NCBI GenBank assembly: GCA_028554645.1
Contig: JAQOOI010000080.1
Location: 496,001-560,000, forward strand
Reading direction: 5' to 3'
Origin: Omphalotus guepiniiformis
Taxonomy: Eukaryota; Basidiomycota; Agaricomycetes; Agaricales; Omphalotaceae
DNA: 64,000 nt
How positions within the stretch are numbered: position 1 is the first letter of the stretch; the number at the start of each line of letters is the position of its first letter. The translations under genes were made by a program, and so were the position numbers. The notes under the pieces are model-generated. The model was not told the DNA's origin. It searched no databases and was given only the letters and a program-made list of their open reading frames with translations. Positions 21,582-32,538 of the stretch are shown here, piece after piece.

Positions 21582-23319
21582 TGTGTGGGGATTGCTGAAA
21601 TACAGGAGAGGATTGGGATGGATGCCAGGTGAACGTGCCTATAGTCAAACGGTACAATGGACGGAAGTAGAAGAACCTTTACTGAGACCTTCAGCTGCTG
21701 AATTCAATAACATAGCAGCATTGAATACAATTGAAAATTATCCTCACCTTTTCAAAATTGTGAGCCCGGTACGAAGAGACGTGTTCAAAGCTCTCTGTGC
21801 TGAGCATCCGAATCAAATGTTTGTCAATTCAGTTTGTGTAGGTTTTGAAGAAGGGTTTTGGCCATGGGCGAATACACATTATGACGAGGGTTATCCAGTC
21901 ACCTGGGATAATTCTAGTATGCTGCCAAGGTCGACAGATGAACGGGAGTTTTTGCACGCGCAGAGAGATGTCGAGATGTTGAAGGGATATTTTTCGTTGT
22001 CATTCGGACCTGACCTGTTGCCTGGGATGTATAGTTCTCCCATTCATGCTGTACCGAAGCCAAGGTCATCTAAATTTCACCTGGTTGTCAATCAGTCAGC
22101 TGGAGTTTATGCACCCAATTCAATGATACGTAGGGAAGATATTATGGGAACTCCATTGGATAATATTCAACATCTCGGGGCTGCGTTATTGGCTTATTGT
22201 GAATGGCATGGATACGAAGTTCGCCTTCGCATGTTTAAATCGGACATATCTGGAGTGTATCGCTTGTGTACAATGCATCCTTTATGGCAAATCAAACAGG
22301 TTATAACGACTAATCAGTCCACCTCGGATGAAATGCATAAAGGGATCTCACATACGTTGGTTCGCAATGTAGATCGTAACAACGCGTTTGGAAACTGAAG
22401 TGGTGGACGCGTGTTTATGTTGTTCAATGCTCTCGTAACGTGGGTGGCCGTGAATGTAGAAGGGATAGACGATTTGTTTACGTATGTGGACGACGACTTC
22501 GGGTTTGAACCTGATGGAGAGTTTCAGTGGTACCAACCGTATCAGGAAGCTTTTCCTACTCACCAGACAATCCTACTAAACTTATGGGATTGTCTTGGTA
22601 TCCCCCACGACTATCCCAAACAAATCCACAGGCTTGTCTTACCCATCATTGGTTTTGATGTTGATCCAAACAAAATGTCTGCTACAATGACTTCTGAATC
22701 CAAAACGGAATTACTTGAAGCGTTGAACGATTTCGTTAAAGCAAGGAGGAAGACACTTCAGTGCTTCCTTTAAATTGCTGGATGGTCAAATTGGTCATTC
22801 AATGTGAATCTGTTGTTGAAACCTGGGTTATGCCATGTCTACGAGAAGATTAAAGGGAAGACTAAGCCTTTCGTGGAAATCGCACTCAACAATGGGGTGC
22901 AAGAAGACTTGAAGTGGATAATTTCTCACCTCGAGGAGTCTAGCGGTGTTTTCTTCTTCAAATCAATGATGTGGAGAATCAACGAAGCTGATCTCGTGAT
23001 TTACTGTGACACATCACTCGAGGGTATGGGAATCTGGATACCCAAGTGAAAGCTGGGTTTCTACTGCCCAACTCCTCTGTGTCCTTTAATCAATAACATT
23101 TTCTTCTTTGAAGCCCTCTGCATAACCTCAGCGATCTACTTAGCGGCTAAATGGTCTATCTACTTGTACGAAGACAGCATTTACCCCCTCGAGATATGCT
23201 GGGGGCTATTAAAAAATGAACTTTACTCTTTCTTCCGGGTCCAGGCAACCTCTTTGCGAGGCCTGGACCAGAGAGCGTTTAGTTCACGAACGCTCCGTTG
23301 CCCTAGGAATGGCTATTGA
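21582..23319 (+). pseudogene. DIRS reverse transcriptase - RNase H
   Basis: The RT region has the fingers/palm segment FHLVVNQSAG (about 22070-22100), the palm motif with FKSDISGVYR (about 22230), and the catalytic box YVDDDFG near 22478. An RNase H-like segment with YCDTSLEGMGIW follows at about 23004. The frame is continuous apart from stops at 22396 (TGA), 22771 (TAA) and 23047 (TGA), each one transition from a sense codon. The protein starts upstream of 21582 in a frame overlapping gag and ends over the start of the recombinase. It acts on the element's own RNA. Confidence 0.82.
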
Positions 23320-24288
23320 TACATCTACTCGGTCAACCTATTCATCAGCCCTTAACTCCTACATCGCTTTCTGCACCCTCTATAAATTCCCTATTGAACC
23401 TACTGAGCAAACACTCAGTTTTTTCACTGTCTACATGTCTTGGCATATCGAGCCACGCTCCGTCGACTCCTACCTTTCAGGCATCTGCAACCAACTTGAG
23501 CCCCACTTTCCTGACGTCCGCAAAGCTCGCAAACATATTCTTGTTTCACGCACGCTCAAGGGTTGCAAGAGGTTATACAGCAAACCAGTTAAACGTAAAC
23601 TCCCACTTAGCCTTGACGATCTTAACCTCATCATTATACAGCAGACCAGTTAAACGTAAACTCCCACTTAGCCTTGACAATCTTAACCTCGTCATCAACC
23701 ATCTACATCCCAGTGGAAGTCACGATGATCTTCTTTTCTTGGCCATGATCCTAACAGGATTTCACGGCCTCTTTCGTCTAGCCAAGCTTAGCATGCCTGA
23801 CCTCTCTAAACATCGTAACTCCTGTAAAATCACCAAACGTTCATCTGTGAAATGGCTCGATGGAGCCTTTAGCTTTGAACTACCAACCCATAAGGCAGAC
23901 CCAGGATATGAAGGAAATCATCCCATCATATGCCGTCACCCTGCTCTTCCTGCTTCAGTTGACCCTTATCAACCCTTCCTTGCTTATATACAATCCCGTG
24001 ACAATTTGTCCCCACTCCGCCCTTACCTTTGATTACGACAAAACGGGTCTGTTCCAACTCGTTCTTGGTTTATGGGCTGACTGCGACATTTTTTCCCTTC
24101 AACTGGGATAGCCGAACAGTCCATGCGCAGAGGTGGTGCGACTGCTCTTGCTAACCTAGGAGTTTTGCCACATATCATACAAGCAGCGGGTCAATGGTCT
24201 TCTGAAGCTTTTCAAATTTACATCCAAAAAAGTCCTGTGCTTCTCCAAGCATTCCTCTTTCACAATGTCCCTCTCCCAATCGAATGAC
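23216..24288 (+). pseudogene. DIRS tyrosine recombinase, disrupted by a 61-bp tandem duplication
   Basis: The N-terminal SAM-like core-binding domain reads STRSTYSSALNSYIAFC and SVDSYLSGICNQLEP. The catalytic domain has Box I arginine in TGFHGLFRLAKLSMPD (about 23760) and Box II as SMRRGGATALA, then GQWSS and the nucleophile tyrosine in FQIYIQKSP (about 24210). A perfect-period 61-bp duplication (23573-23633 and 23634-23694) shifts the frame, and a TGA near 24075 lies between the boxes. The enzyme would insert the circular DNA intermediate by recombination. Confidence 0.82.
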
Positions 24289-24379
24289 ACCGCCACGTGT
24301 GCCACTTCACCTTCAATCACATCTTCTCCCTTTTCTCTACTTCTTTCCAACTCTTCACTCATCTTACGATAGCCAATAC

Positions 24380-24490
24380 GGTGCTTACACATGCAGTGCT
24401 CTCAATTGTAATATATTTGGTCATCCGTGCGAGCTGGGCGATGCTTCGGGCTATTCTACTTGCGACGTGAGGGCTAAACAAAAGCGATTG
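24380..24490 (+). repeat. DIRS split repeat B1
   Basis: GTGCTTACACATGCAGTGC... matches B2 (24989-25100) at GCGCTTACACACGCAGCGC..., with differences almost all C/T or A/G. It abuts A2 directly. Confidence 0.85.
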
Positions 24491-24956
24491 GTCGAGTTTA
24501 AAAAAATATTTTACGCTAGTTCAATCGCTAGGTAAGCTATCTCGGTATGTTTTCTTCACACACCTGACTTGCTCAGGCGTCATATGGTGTTGTACGCCCG
24601 CGTCTTTGGCACAGCGTGCCTGCGGAGTCTGCTGGTTCCGTACCACAGACTCACTCGGAGTCCCCTGGTTTGCACCAGGACTCACCCTGGCACAGCGTGC
24701 CCGCAGAGTTCACCAGTTCACAACTGGTTGCTCACCCTTTGGCACAGCGTGCCCGCGGAGTCCACTTGGACTCATTTTCGGTTCATATGTATTTTTTATG
24801 TATACTATTATTTGGTTACAGCAGTGGATAACCTCTAAGACACAAGGATTTCATTCCTTTGCGCTCACTCGTTCATCCACTAGGTACGATTCTTCAGTTC
24901 TTAGTTGTATTTTGGGTTGAGCTCACTCTAGTTCATCCAATAATCGTGTTTGTTCA
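24491..24956 (+). repeat. DIRS split direct repeat A2
   Basis: Direct repeat of A1 over about 466 bp. It lies between B1 and B2, as expected for split direct repeats. Confidence 0.88.
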
Positions 24957-24988
24957 CCCGTTCCCTCCCTGTATTTCCCTTTGTATAC

Positions 24989-25100
24989 AGCGCTTACACA
25001 CGCAGCGCTCTCAATTGTAATATATTTGGTCGTCCGCGCGAGCCAGGCGATGCTTTGGGCTATTCTACTTGCAATGTGAGGGCTAAACAAAGCGATTGGA
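24989..25100 (+). repeat. DIRS split repeat B2 and right end of the element
   Basis: Copy of B1 ending AAAGCGATTGG at 25100. Beyond it the sequence matches nothing else in the element. Confidence 0.82.
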
Positions 25101-25325
25101 GAGAGAAACAATTCTTTAAATGACTTAAGCCCACAAATTTCAATAAGTATCCTTTCTTTTTGAGGATATACTGAATTTAATAAGTCCATTCTGCCAGGTT
25201 TGAGAGCTCTCAATTATTTGGTAATGCTATTTGGCTAAGTTCTCTGCAGTCAAAGCTGTCTAAATCTCCAGATTTGAGATATTTGAAAATTCAAAAATTC
25301 AAAATCTTGGCCTTGTAACTTTTGC
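25101..25325. other. Sequence between DIRS element and polypurine-like tract
   Basis: AT-rich, with no supported gene. Its right end (minus-strand TGCAAAAGTTACAAGG) resembles the sequence following the tract at 57254 (TGACAAGTTACGG), so it may be the first part of a 3' LTR or a conserved internal segment. Confidence 0.4.
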
Positions 25326-25330
25326 ATGCT

Positions 25331-25346
25331 CTCTCCCCCCAAGTAA
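25331..25346 (-). other. Polypurine-like tract upstream of alpha gene I
   Basis: Plus-strand TCTCTCCCCCCAAGTAAAAT reads TTACTTGGGGGGAGAG on the minus strand, close to the true tracts at 9399 and 16381. What follows is not the start of LTR A, so this is either the 3' tract of a mosaic element or an internal second tract. Confidence 0.5.
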
Positions 25347-25458
25347 AATTAAATTCAACGTCTCCGTTAATCAAACTGCTATGCCGTCTAGGCCTCATCG
25401 TGCCTGTTTGAACAGCATAGGAGTAATGACCAACTTGCAGATTTAGACGGGGTAGACC

Positions 25459-25470
25459 AGATATAAAAGG
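25459..25470 (+). promoter_or_regulatory. TATA box of alpha gene I
   Basis: CAGATATAAAAGG lies about 100 bp before the ATG at 25565, which allows a transcript start near 25492 and a short leader. It is on the strand opposite to pol. Confidence 0.55.
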
Positions 25471-25564
25471 TGCAGCGCAGATTCCAAACGGCTCAGCACC
25501 ATCTATTACTTGGTTCTACTTCCCTTCCACTTTTATCATTTCTCTATCTCTATATTTTACTGTT

Positions 25565-26926
25565 ATGGCCCCTAAAGGTCCCAAGACTTGGCCTGAGCAT
25601 CCTGAATGGGTTGCCACAATGCAGTGATATCTTTCTTGTGCTACTGGAGCCATGGAGGCCAAAGATGCGGATACTGAACTGCTTGGGATGCTTATTACAG
25701 CCCTTGCTAGTCATCTTGTACATCTTCAATCTTTGATTCCAGGTCCAGTATCTAACTTGATTTCTTATCACAGAAGAAGTCTCTGCCTGCATATGCAGTT
25801 GCTAAGTCCGAGGAAGCGTTCACTTTGTTCAACAAAGACGTCAATCTGGTCGCAGATGCAGTCAAGAAGTTTCCATCTGTAGGTGAACCTGACACTTTCT
25901 CCACCATTAAAGCTTTCCAGGACGACTTGGCAAAGCGCAGAGAGACTCTCAGTGGGTCTAAGAAGCGCAAAGTACATTTTTATTGACCATCCCTCTCATT
26001 TCGAGTATCTAACTGCCTGTCTTTGTACAGCCAGCTAAAACTCCCGAGCGTATTGAGGATGATGATGACGACAATGAAGAGATTGACGTCATTACTGGTG
26101 ATGGAGACATTACTGTAAGTATTTTACTCCTTAGCCACTGAGTATCTAACTTAATTCTCAATATGGTATTTCTTTTCTTAGATGGCAGATGGACCTTCTC
26201 TTGGGCTTTCTGCATCTATCCATGCTCCCAATAAGGATAACAAGAACTCTAGCAAGGACAAGACCAAAGGTTCTTCCACTACTACCACAGTTCATAGGTC
26301 TTCCAAGGAAAAAGTGGTAATCACTTCTCCAAGGGTCAGCAGATTTATGTTCTGAACTGTTTATTCGTTTCTCTAGACTGATGTACCATGGTAACTTCAC
26401 AGGCTACCTCAGTTGGACCCAAAGATGCAAGTTTTTAGTTCCATCTGGAGTTGCTCATGCAGTTTCATGTACTAAACATAAATGATTTGAAGAATGAACC
26501 TATTCCTGAGCCTCACAAGGTGATTGTCATAAAGAAGCCTCATATTGAGAACCCAATTGTCAACCTTAGAGAGGAGACAGACCATGAGTATTCACCCAAT
26601 CTGCGGCTTTTTCGAGTATCTAACTCAATTATCCTGCAGATGAGCGCAAACTCCAGGAGAGTGGAGAAGAGATTGTGACCTGTATCACTGCTCTGTTCCC
26701 TTTCATGGACTTGGACCACTTCTCTCCTGAGGTTCTTCAATCAATTTCAAACTTCTTGAAGACTGAGCTCAGTGTTCACCAACATGCCATTCAGTACCAT
26801 CATTCTCAGTACAGATTTGCCTACAAGGAGTTTTCCCGTCTGGAATTGCTCCAGAGACAGAAGGAGAAGGTTTACAGGGCCAACCAAAGTCCCTTCCATG
26901 CATTCCCATCTGCAGACATTCTCTGA
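25565..26926 (+). pseudogene. Accessory gene 'alpha' of gypsy element I, spliced, antisense to pol
   Basis: Plus-strand gene convergent with the minus-strand pol, ending 148 bp from it. Exon 1 starts MAPKGPKTWPEHPEW and ends at 25717. Introns 25718-25773, 25972-26030 and 26115-26181 are GT-AG with CTAAC branch sites. Exon 2 is KKSLPAYAVAKSEEAF to GSKKRK, exon 3 is acidic (DDDDDNEEIDVI), and exon 4 starts MADG. The last exon reads ALFPFMDLDHFSPEVL to FAYKEFSRLELLQRQKEK. It parallels alpha gene II (55743-57061) exon by exon, including a phase-1 intron after EETD. Damage: TGA at 25625 (from CGA or similar), a TAG/TAA-rich stretch near 26375-26445, and a likely GT-to-AT donor change near 26582. 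No known domain; acidic and lysine-rich with a helix-rich C terminus. Confidence 0.7.
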
Positions 26927-27073
26927 CTTTAATGTTACATCTGGACATCTCAGTATCATTTATAGACAGTTTACATGGTATTGGTACACTGTATAGGACA
27001 TCCTCAGACACCCGCAGTTAGATTGTCACTTTCCAGTGTCTAACTTGTACTTTGTTCAAATATAGTGTGTTTA

Positions 27074-28548
27074 TCATTTATTTTGTGAAGATTGAGACCT
27101 AGTCTGGATTGGAGCGTCCCAATCTGGTTCTTCTTCATCTACATCATTTGCAGATTGTAGTTCTTCATCACTGAACTCATCAAGATCTTCATCTTCAGCA
27201 GGAATTCTCAGTTGAGGGATACTGTCAAAGATATAATCCCTTTCAAGTTCAGTATCTAACTCAATATTATCATTGACCATATCTTCTAGTTGTTCACTAG
27301 TCAAGTCTATAAGTTCATGAATGTTCTCAGGCAGTTCAATTGGTTCATATCTAGCTACATGGGGTAGCACTCTGAAGGCAGCAACCTTCTCTCTGAGTAC
27401 TGTACCATCCATCTGGGCCACAATGTAGGATCCCCCTTTGGTTCTCCTTATCACAATCATGAGTCCCAGGTATCTAGGATACATCTTTCTGTCCAAGTTC
27501 TTCTCAACTTGTGTATTTCTGACTTGTACAAGTGTACCAGGTTTGAAATCAAATTCTCTGATAACATTTCTGTATTCTTCTTCATATTGTCTAAGAGTCT
27601 CTTTCTTGGTAGTATCAATTCTAGATATCATTTCCTGCACATGGGTTCTATGTTTAGCTAGAGCTTAAGCCCTATAGCCAATGAGTTCCTCATATGTCGA
27701 GATTCTATCTGGAAGTTTTACTAACCATGTAGATTCAACAATATCCAAGGATAGGATAGGTTCAGCTCCAGTAACAAGGAAGTATGGTGAACATCCAAGT
27801 CCTTTTCTAGCTGTAATTCATCTGCCCAGAAGACATGCTTGAGAAACCACCACCATCTCTTTAGATCTCCACCTGTAGCTTTTGCCAAGGCAGTTCTAAT
27901 GTCAAAGTGGGCTCTCTCAATCTTGCCATTTGCTTGGGGATTGTAAGGAGATATAGTAATTCCTTTAATTCCATATCTATCTTCTAGCCATTTAAGCATA
28001 GCTTGCATCTGGGATGCATTATTAGTGACTACTTCATCAGGACATCCCCATCTGCATATAATATCATCAAAGAACCATTCTCCCAATGACCTAGCATTGT
28101 CAGATCTTAAGGCTCTTCCTTCAGACCAGGATGAGAGTGCACATCTGCCATGTACAACATCCTTGCAACCATTACTTGGAGGGGAAAGTTTGAATACATC
28201 CACATGAATCTTCTGGAACAGAGAGGGAGTGTGTGTAAGAGTGGGAGGAATCTTCAACAATTCTAATTTCCGGTTCTGGCAGATTTGGCAGGATTTGACA
28301 AACCAATTGACATCTCCATTCAAATCTGGCCACCAAAAACGCTTCTCTATGAGAGCTTTTGTTGCAAACATCCCTTTATGTCCCAGATGGTCATGAGCAC
28401 CATGCATCATGTACATCCTTTTCTCTTTAGCCACAACCAGTCTATGCTGGCCTCCTGTATCATCATTTCTCCTATAGAGACGATCATCTCTGTCTACAAA
28501 GAACTTTACAGCTCTGGATAAGAACCTTTTCTGGAGTGTCCTGCTCAA
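27074..28548 (-). pseudogene. Gypsy I integrase and C-terminal tail
   Basis: The zinc-binding H2C2 module reads HDHLGHKG then CQICQ (about 28250-28400). The catalytic core has HVDVF, then TNNAS where the second catalytic aspartate is expected, then GKIERAHFD with the glutamate. The Asp-to-Asn change equals one G-to-A transition relative to TDNAP in element II. The frame breaks near 27700, after which the C-terminal part (DFKPGTLVQVRNTQ, RRTKGGSYIV) continues at 27640-27074 and ends with an acidic tail. No chromodomain is seen, unlike element III. Confidence 0.85.
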
Positions 28549-28662
28549 TTGAGTTAGATACTGGTTTCTGTGCAGATACCAGTCTCTAGTTAAATCAAGT
28601 TGATCATCCAGCTCTTTTGTAGATGCAGATCTATGATCCTCTCTATATGGGTGTTCATGTTT

Positions 28663-30400
28663 TCATTCAGTATCACCTTCAGGGATAACCAAAGTCTGTG
28701 CAAATTGCAACATCGAGTTAGATACTGGATGTTGAGTTGCTAACAGCTCTCTAATGGAATTTATGTGATGTTCTTCTTCAAGAGCTTCTTGCAAATCGTC
28801 CTCAAAGTCGTCTATTGACTTTGCAACTTCCTGCAAGTAACCGCCTCGAGTATCTATTTCATCTTTAAAGGCTTCAAAATCAAAGAGTACCTCAGATTCA
28901 CCATCTCCCATTCTGAATTTCACTGGCAGACCATCATCTTCATCAACAAATGAATCCGGATCTCTAGATGCCGCTCTTTCAGTTGGTATGCTTCCTCTAG
29001 GTGGTCTAGATAGTCCATCTAGTCCCTTATGTTCAGTGTCCTTGATGTGTACCAAGGTGAAGTGGAACTTCCTTATTTCCTCAATCCATCTGTTTATAGT
29101 TGCATTGGGACCACTACTGGGTTTGTCAAGCATTCCTTTAATATAGCTTGCATCTGTTTTTTTCCACAGTAAGATCCCTACATCCATATGTCTGGTAATA
29201 TGTTTGTTGTAAGGCCAACATCAAGCCATATAGTTCTCTCTTAGGTTGAGAAAACCTTGCTTCTCTTTCATTCAAGGTAATAGAACCCATCCAATTGTAG
29301 AACTTTTTCTTTGAATCTGCAGGGTCTCTCTGATAGAGTTGGAAACCTACTGCCATCCAGGAAGTATCTACTGAAAGGGTGATTTCAGTACTTGAATCAT
29401 AGTCAATAGGACAAAGTGCGGGAGCATTTCTAATCCCATCTTTAATCATTTCTACAGCTTCTAGTTCTGCAGGACACATTTGAAAAGGTACATCTCCAGT
29501 TAAGATTGTCAAAGGTTTTGCTTTCTTGGCATACTCCTTTATGAACATTCTCATCTGACTAGCAGTGCCCAAAAATGACCGGATATCTTTTTTCTCAGAC
29601 CATTTTGAGGCATCACAAGTCAGGACAACCTCAGCTAACCTTTCAACTGGTTTTTCTCCTTCATAACTGACATCACCTTCAGCTACACAGATAAAAGCTT
29701 TAGTACCTGCAAAGGTACCACCAGCATGTTTCATTCTTTGCACAATTCTGTTCATATTCTGCAGATGCTCCCACACAAATCTTCTGATGCCAGAATTTTC
29801 AGGGATAGTTTCATAACCTCCATCTGCAGTTTCATATCTGCTGACAGGCCCTTTTACTGGTACATCATCAATGTAAGGTTTAGTTACATGTGGAATTTTA
29901 TCTCTAAAGATGTATGTAACATCATCATGGTAGATTGGTACAGAATTTATCCAACCCATAGACAACTTTACTAATCTATGTGGGCCAAAAGGTGTTTGGA
30001 AGGTTGTAAGATCTCTTGAACTTTCATCAACCAGCCTCTCATCATAACCAACAAAGATATCCAGTAATCCCAAACATGCTCTTCTAGAGAAGCTTCTAGC
30101 TATATCTGCAGTTGCTGGAGGAATTCCTGAATGTTGAATAGTCACTTTATTGAGTGGTTCTAAACTATGAACCAATCTTTCGCTTTTTCCATCTTTCTTT
30201 AAGACACAGAACTATCTGGACCTATAGGATGAACTAGAAGGCTCATATACACCAGCATCTATTTTGTCCTTAATCATTTTACACACTTGATCATAGATCC
30301 CTGGAGGTAGGAATATTCCTTTCTACCCAAGGTGCGTGTGGTAACATTGGAAACTTCACAGGAGGAAAGAACTCTGTATTAAAAGTTCCCCCTTTAGATG
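28663..30400 (-). pseudogene. Gypsy I reverse transcriptase and RNase H
   Basis: RT fingers (KFPMLPHAPW) start near 30380 but contain stops, one being TAG where tryptophan is expected (SRxFCVLKKDGK). The palm has FQTPFGPHRLVKLSMGW and the catalytic box KPYIDDVPVKGP near 29870. RNase H follows with SVDTSWMAVGFQLYQ (about 29360) and RELYGLMLAL. A frameshift near 29150-29190 passes to the frame TDASYIKGML...NRWIEEIRKF, and the linker to integrase is acidic. A CCAGTATCTAACTCGATG segment near 28709 encodes PVSNSM, which has no counterpart in element II. Confidence 0.85.
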
Positions 30401-30404
30401 CTTC

Positions 30405-31142
30405 TCATGCAAATGCATTTTCTTGAACTTTCATGAGATGGTGTACAAGCTTCATTTCTTCAGGCCATAAGAAATCTTCATTATGTGATTTCTTGTCTAC
30501 ATTTTCTTTTCTTTCTTGAGAGTACCTCTCACCAGGAGTAAAATCTGGAGGATGAGTAGGTAACTCAGGCATATCTTTTAACGGATCTCCAATTATTTTT
30601 CTTTCAATTCGGAACTCTGCAGGTAAGGTAGCTTTAACAGGTTTAACCTTAATAGCAACCAGTTTGTACTTCCGAGAAGCCAACATAGTCACCAATCTAG
30701 CCTTTTTGTTGTCATTATTATCTCTACTCCATCTGGGTCTTGAAGATTGGACTGGTTTAGGTTCTCTTTTGACCTTTTTACCTTTATCTATTTTCTTCTG
30801 ACATCCAGATTCAGGTTCCGAAGTGTGGTTAAGTACCGTGCAAGTAGCTAAGTCCGAATTCTGAGTATCTAAATGCTCTTTTGAATTCAAATTTAAATTT
30901 TCTCGCCAGGTATAGAACACTTGTTTCTTTTCTGAGTCTACAGACCAATTTAGGTATGATCTAACCAAATCTGCAGCTGCTATATCTTTTTCTCTTATGA
31001 TGGACTCAGCTGCAAACATAAATGCCTCAGCCGTTTCAGGTTCTGAAAACAATTCATTGTCTGGCAGCTTATATCCAGCAATTGTGGCATTGCAATCTTC
31101 ATCTATTTCAATACAAACAGCTACCTCTCCCTGATCACTCAT
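30405..31142 (-). CDS. Gypsy I pol N-terminal linker
   Basis: 245 codons, open, starting MSDQGEVAVCIE, where the ATG overlaps the stop of the protease frame as TGATG (31144-31140). Such UGAUG stop-start overlaps allow coupled termination-reinitiation, an established way of making pol in some retroelements. The protein is hydrophilic, with a basic middle (KKIDKGKKVKREPK). Element II keeps the beginning of the same segment (GEVALRVGLKENG). Confidence 0.65.
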   Translation of the reverse strand: MSDQGEVAVCIEIDEDCNATIAGYKLPDNELFSEPETAEAFMFAAESIIREKDIAAADLVRSYLNWSVDSEKKQVFYTWRENLNLNSKEHLDTQNSDLATCTVLNHTSEPESGCQKKIDKGKKVKREPKPVQSSRPRWSRDNNDNKKARLVTMLASRKYKLVAIKVKPVKATLPAEFRIERKIIGDPLKDMPELPTHPPDFTPGERYSQERKENVDKKSHNEDFLWPEEMKLVHHLMKVQENAFA

Positions 31143-32530
31143 CAGTTCATTGAGGTCTGATGAAAATTTTGAGAGTCTCCCTCATTTTTCACAGGGACAT
31201 TTGCAGATTTCTGTGTTTCAGGGACAAGCTTTGATTCACCAGGAATAGGTTTAACCTTAATTCCTCTACCTCTGTCATATGTTCCCATTGTACACTTCAT
31301 TCCACTGTTTGGATCTGTAATGGTGATCTCTTGTTCTTCAGTTTCAAAGTTTCTGACTACACTGCTTGTCAATACATCAAATGGTCTTCCCAAAAGAACA
31401 TCATAAGGCACTTTATCTATTATGTGGATTTGCATATAGATAGTTATTTCTCCAAAGGTAAATGGTACATTTAGTTCCCTAGTAGCCTGTAATTGACCAT
31501 TTGCACTTTGCATATGAATCACAGTCTCTGGGTCCCATCTTAAACCAAGTTCGATAGCTACTCTTGTATCCATAAACACAATTTGAGAACCACTATCAAC
31601 TACTGTCTCAACTTGTTGATCAGAGTGATTAATCTTTGGGTAGATTGCTTTTAGACTGTCAGTCTAGCTGGCTACTATAATGATCTTGTCCCTCTCATCT
31701 GGAGGTACATCTTTCTGATACTGGTCCACAACATCCTTGTGTACCACTGAGCCTTTCTTAAGGTCATCTGTGTCTTCATCTAGGACAATAAACACATCTT
31801 CCCTTTCATAGGCCATATCTTCAATAAAGACCATATAACTTGCCTATACCAGATTGACATCTTCTGGTAGAATACCATCAGGATCATCTTCATCCCTTAC
31901 TTCATGAACAAAAGCCTTTACAGGACGCTTATACACTCTGTTGTTCTTCAATTTTCTCTGCATAATCTTCTGAAGTGCCGGAGATATAGCAATGAGGTCC
32001 CCACTACTTATATCTATCTCAGATCTAAAGATTTTGTCTGCAATTTCTTCTGCTAGACCTGGTTTGAATAATGAGTTTCTAAGCTTGAAATCAGGCTCAG
32101 ATTTACGTGGAGGCTTTGTATAAACAATAGCATTCCTTGTATCAATATTCATTCCATCTTTAGCTCCAGATTGAGTTCCTTCAGTCTCATTTGACTTGTT
32201 CTGGCTCCCTACAGGTGTTCTCTTTGGTATAGGTGGCCTATCTATTGCCTTTACATGATCAAACGGACAGTTAGATACTCTCCGTGCAGCCTCATTGTTA
32301 TTTTCAGAGGGAGATTCAATCTTCTCAGTGTCAGAATCAACGGGTAGTTCAAAACAAACAGGCTTTTTTCTCATAGCAGGGGGTCTGTATTTCTCCCTTT
32401 CAGATGGTTTTAGTGTAGGTAGTAACACTTCAACTCTCTTTTTCTTTACAAGTTTATTTTCCTCAGGAGATTGACCTGTTTTGTGAGAAGGATTCTGGGT
32501 GTATACAGCTTCTTCACCAATCTCCCTCAT
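31142..32530 (-). pseudogene. Gypsy I protease region with upstream linker
   Basis: The upper ORF (32530-31844) matches the 51663-52450 part of element II (AIVYTKPPRKSEPDFKLRNS). It ends in TAG, a possible CAG change. The retropepsin motif VDSGSQIVFMDTR (about 31565-31600) and the flap-like HMQSANGQLQATREL follow, then LLGRPFDVLTSSVV with the conserved ILGRPF-type end. A TAG near 31663 separates the two parts. The DSGSQ motif provides the catalytic Asp of the aspartic protease. Confidence 0.8.
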
Positions 32531-32538
32531 TGGAAACT

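Larger units (their letters stand above)
19787..25100 (+). mobile_element. DIRS-class (PAT-like) tyrosine-recombinase retrotransposon with split direct repeats
   Basis: Order A1 - gag - RT/RNase H - tyrosine recombinase - B1 - A2 - B2. A1 (19787-20252) and A2 (24491-24956) are about 466-bp direct repeats. B1 (24380-24490) and B2 (24989-25100) are about 112-bp direct repeats. This split-direct-repeat layout, together with a tyrosine recombinase instead of a DDE integrase, defines the PAT/Ngaro-like branch of DIRS elements, which replicate through a circular intermediate and leave no target duplication. Differences between A1 and A2 are almost all transitions. All three ORFs carry stops or frameshifts, so the copy is dead. 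Confidence 0.9.
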
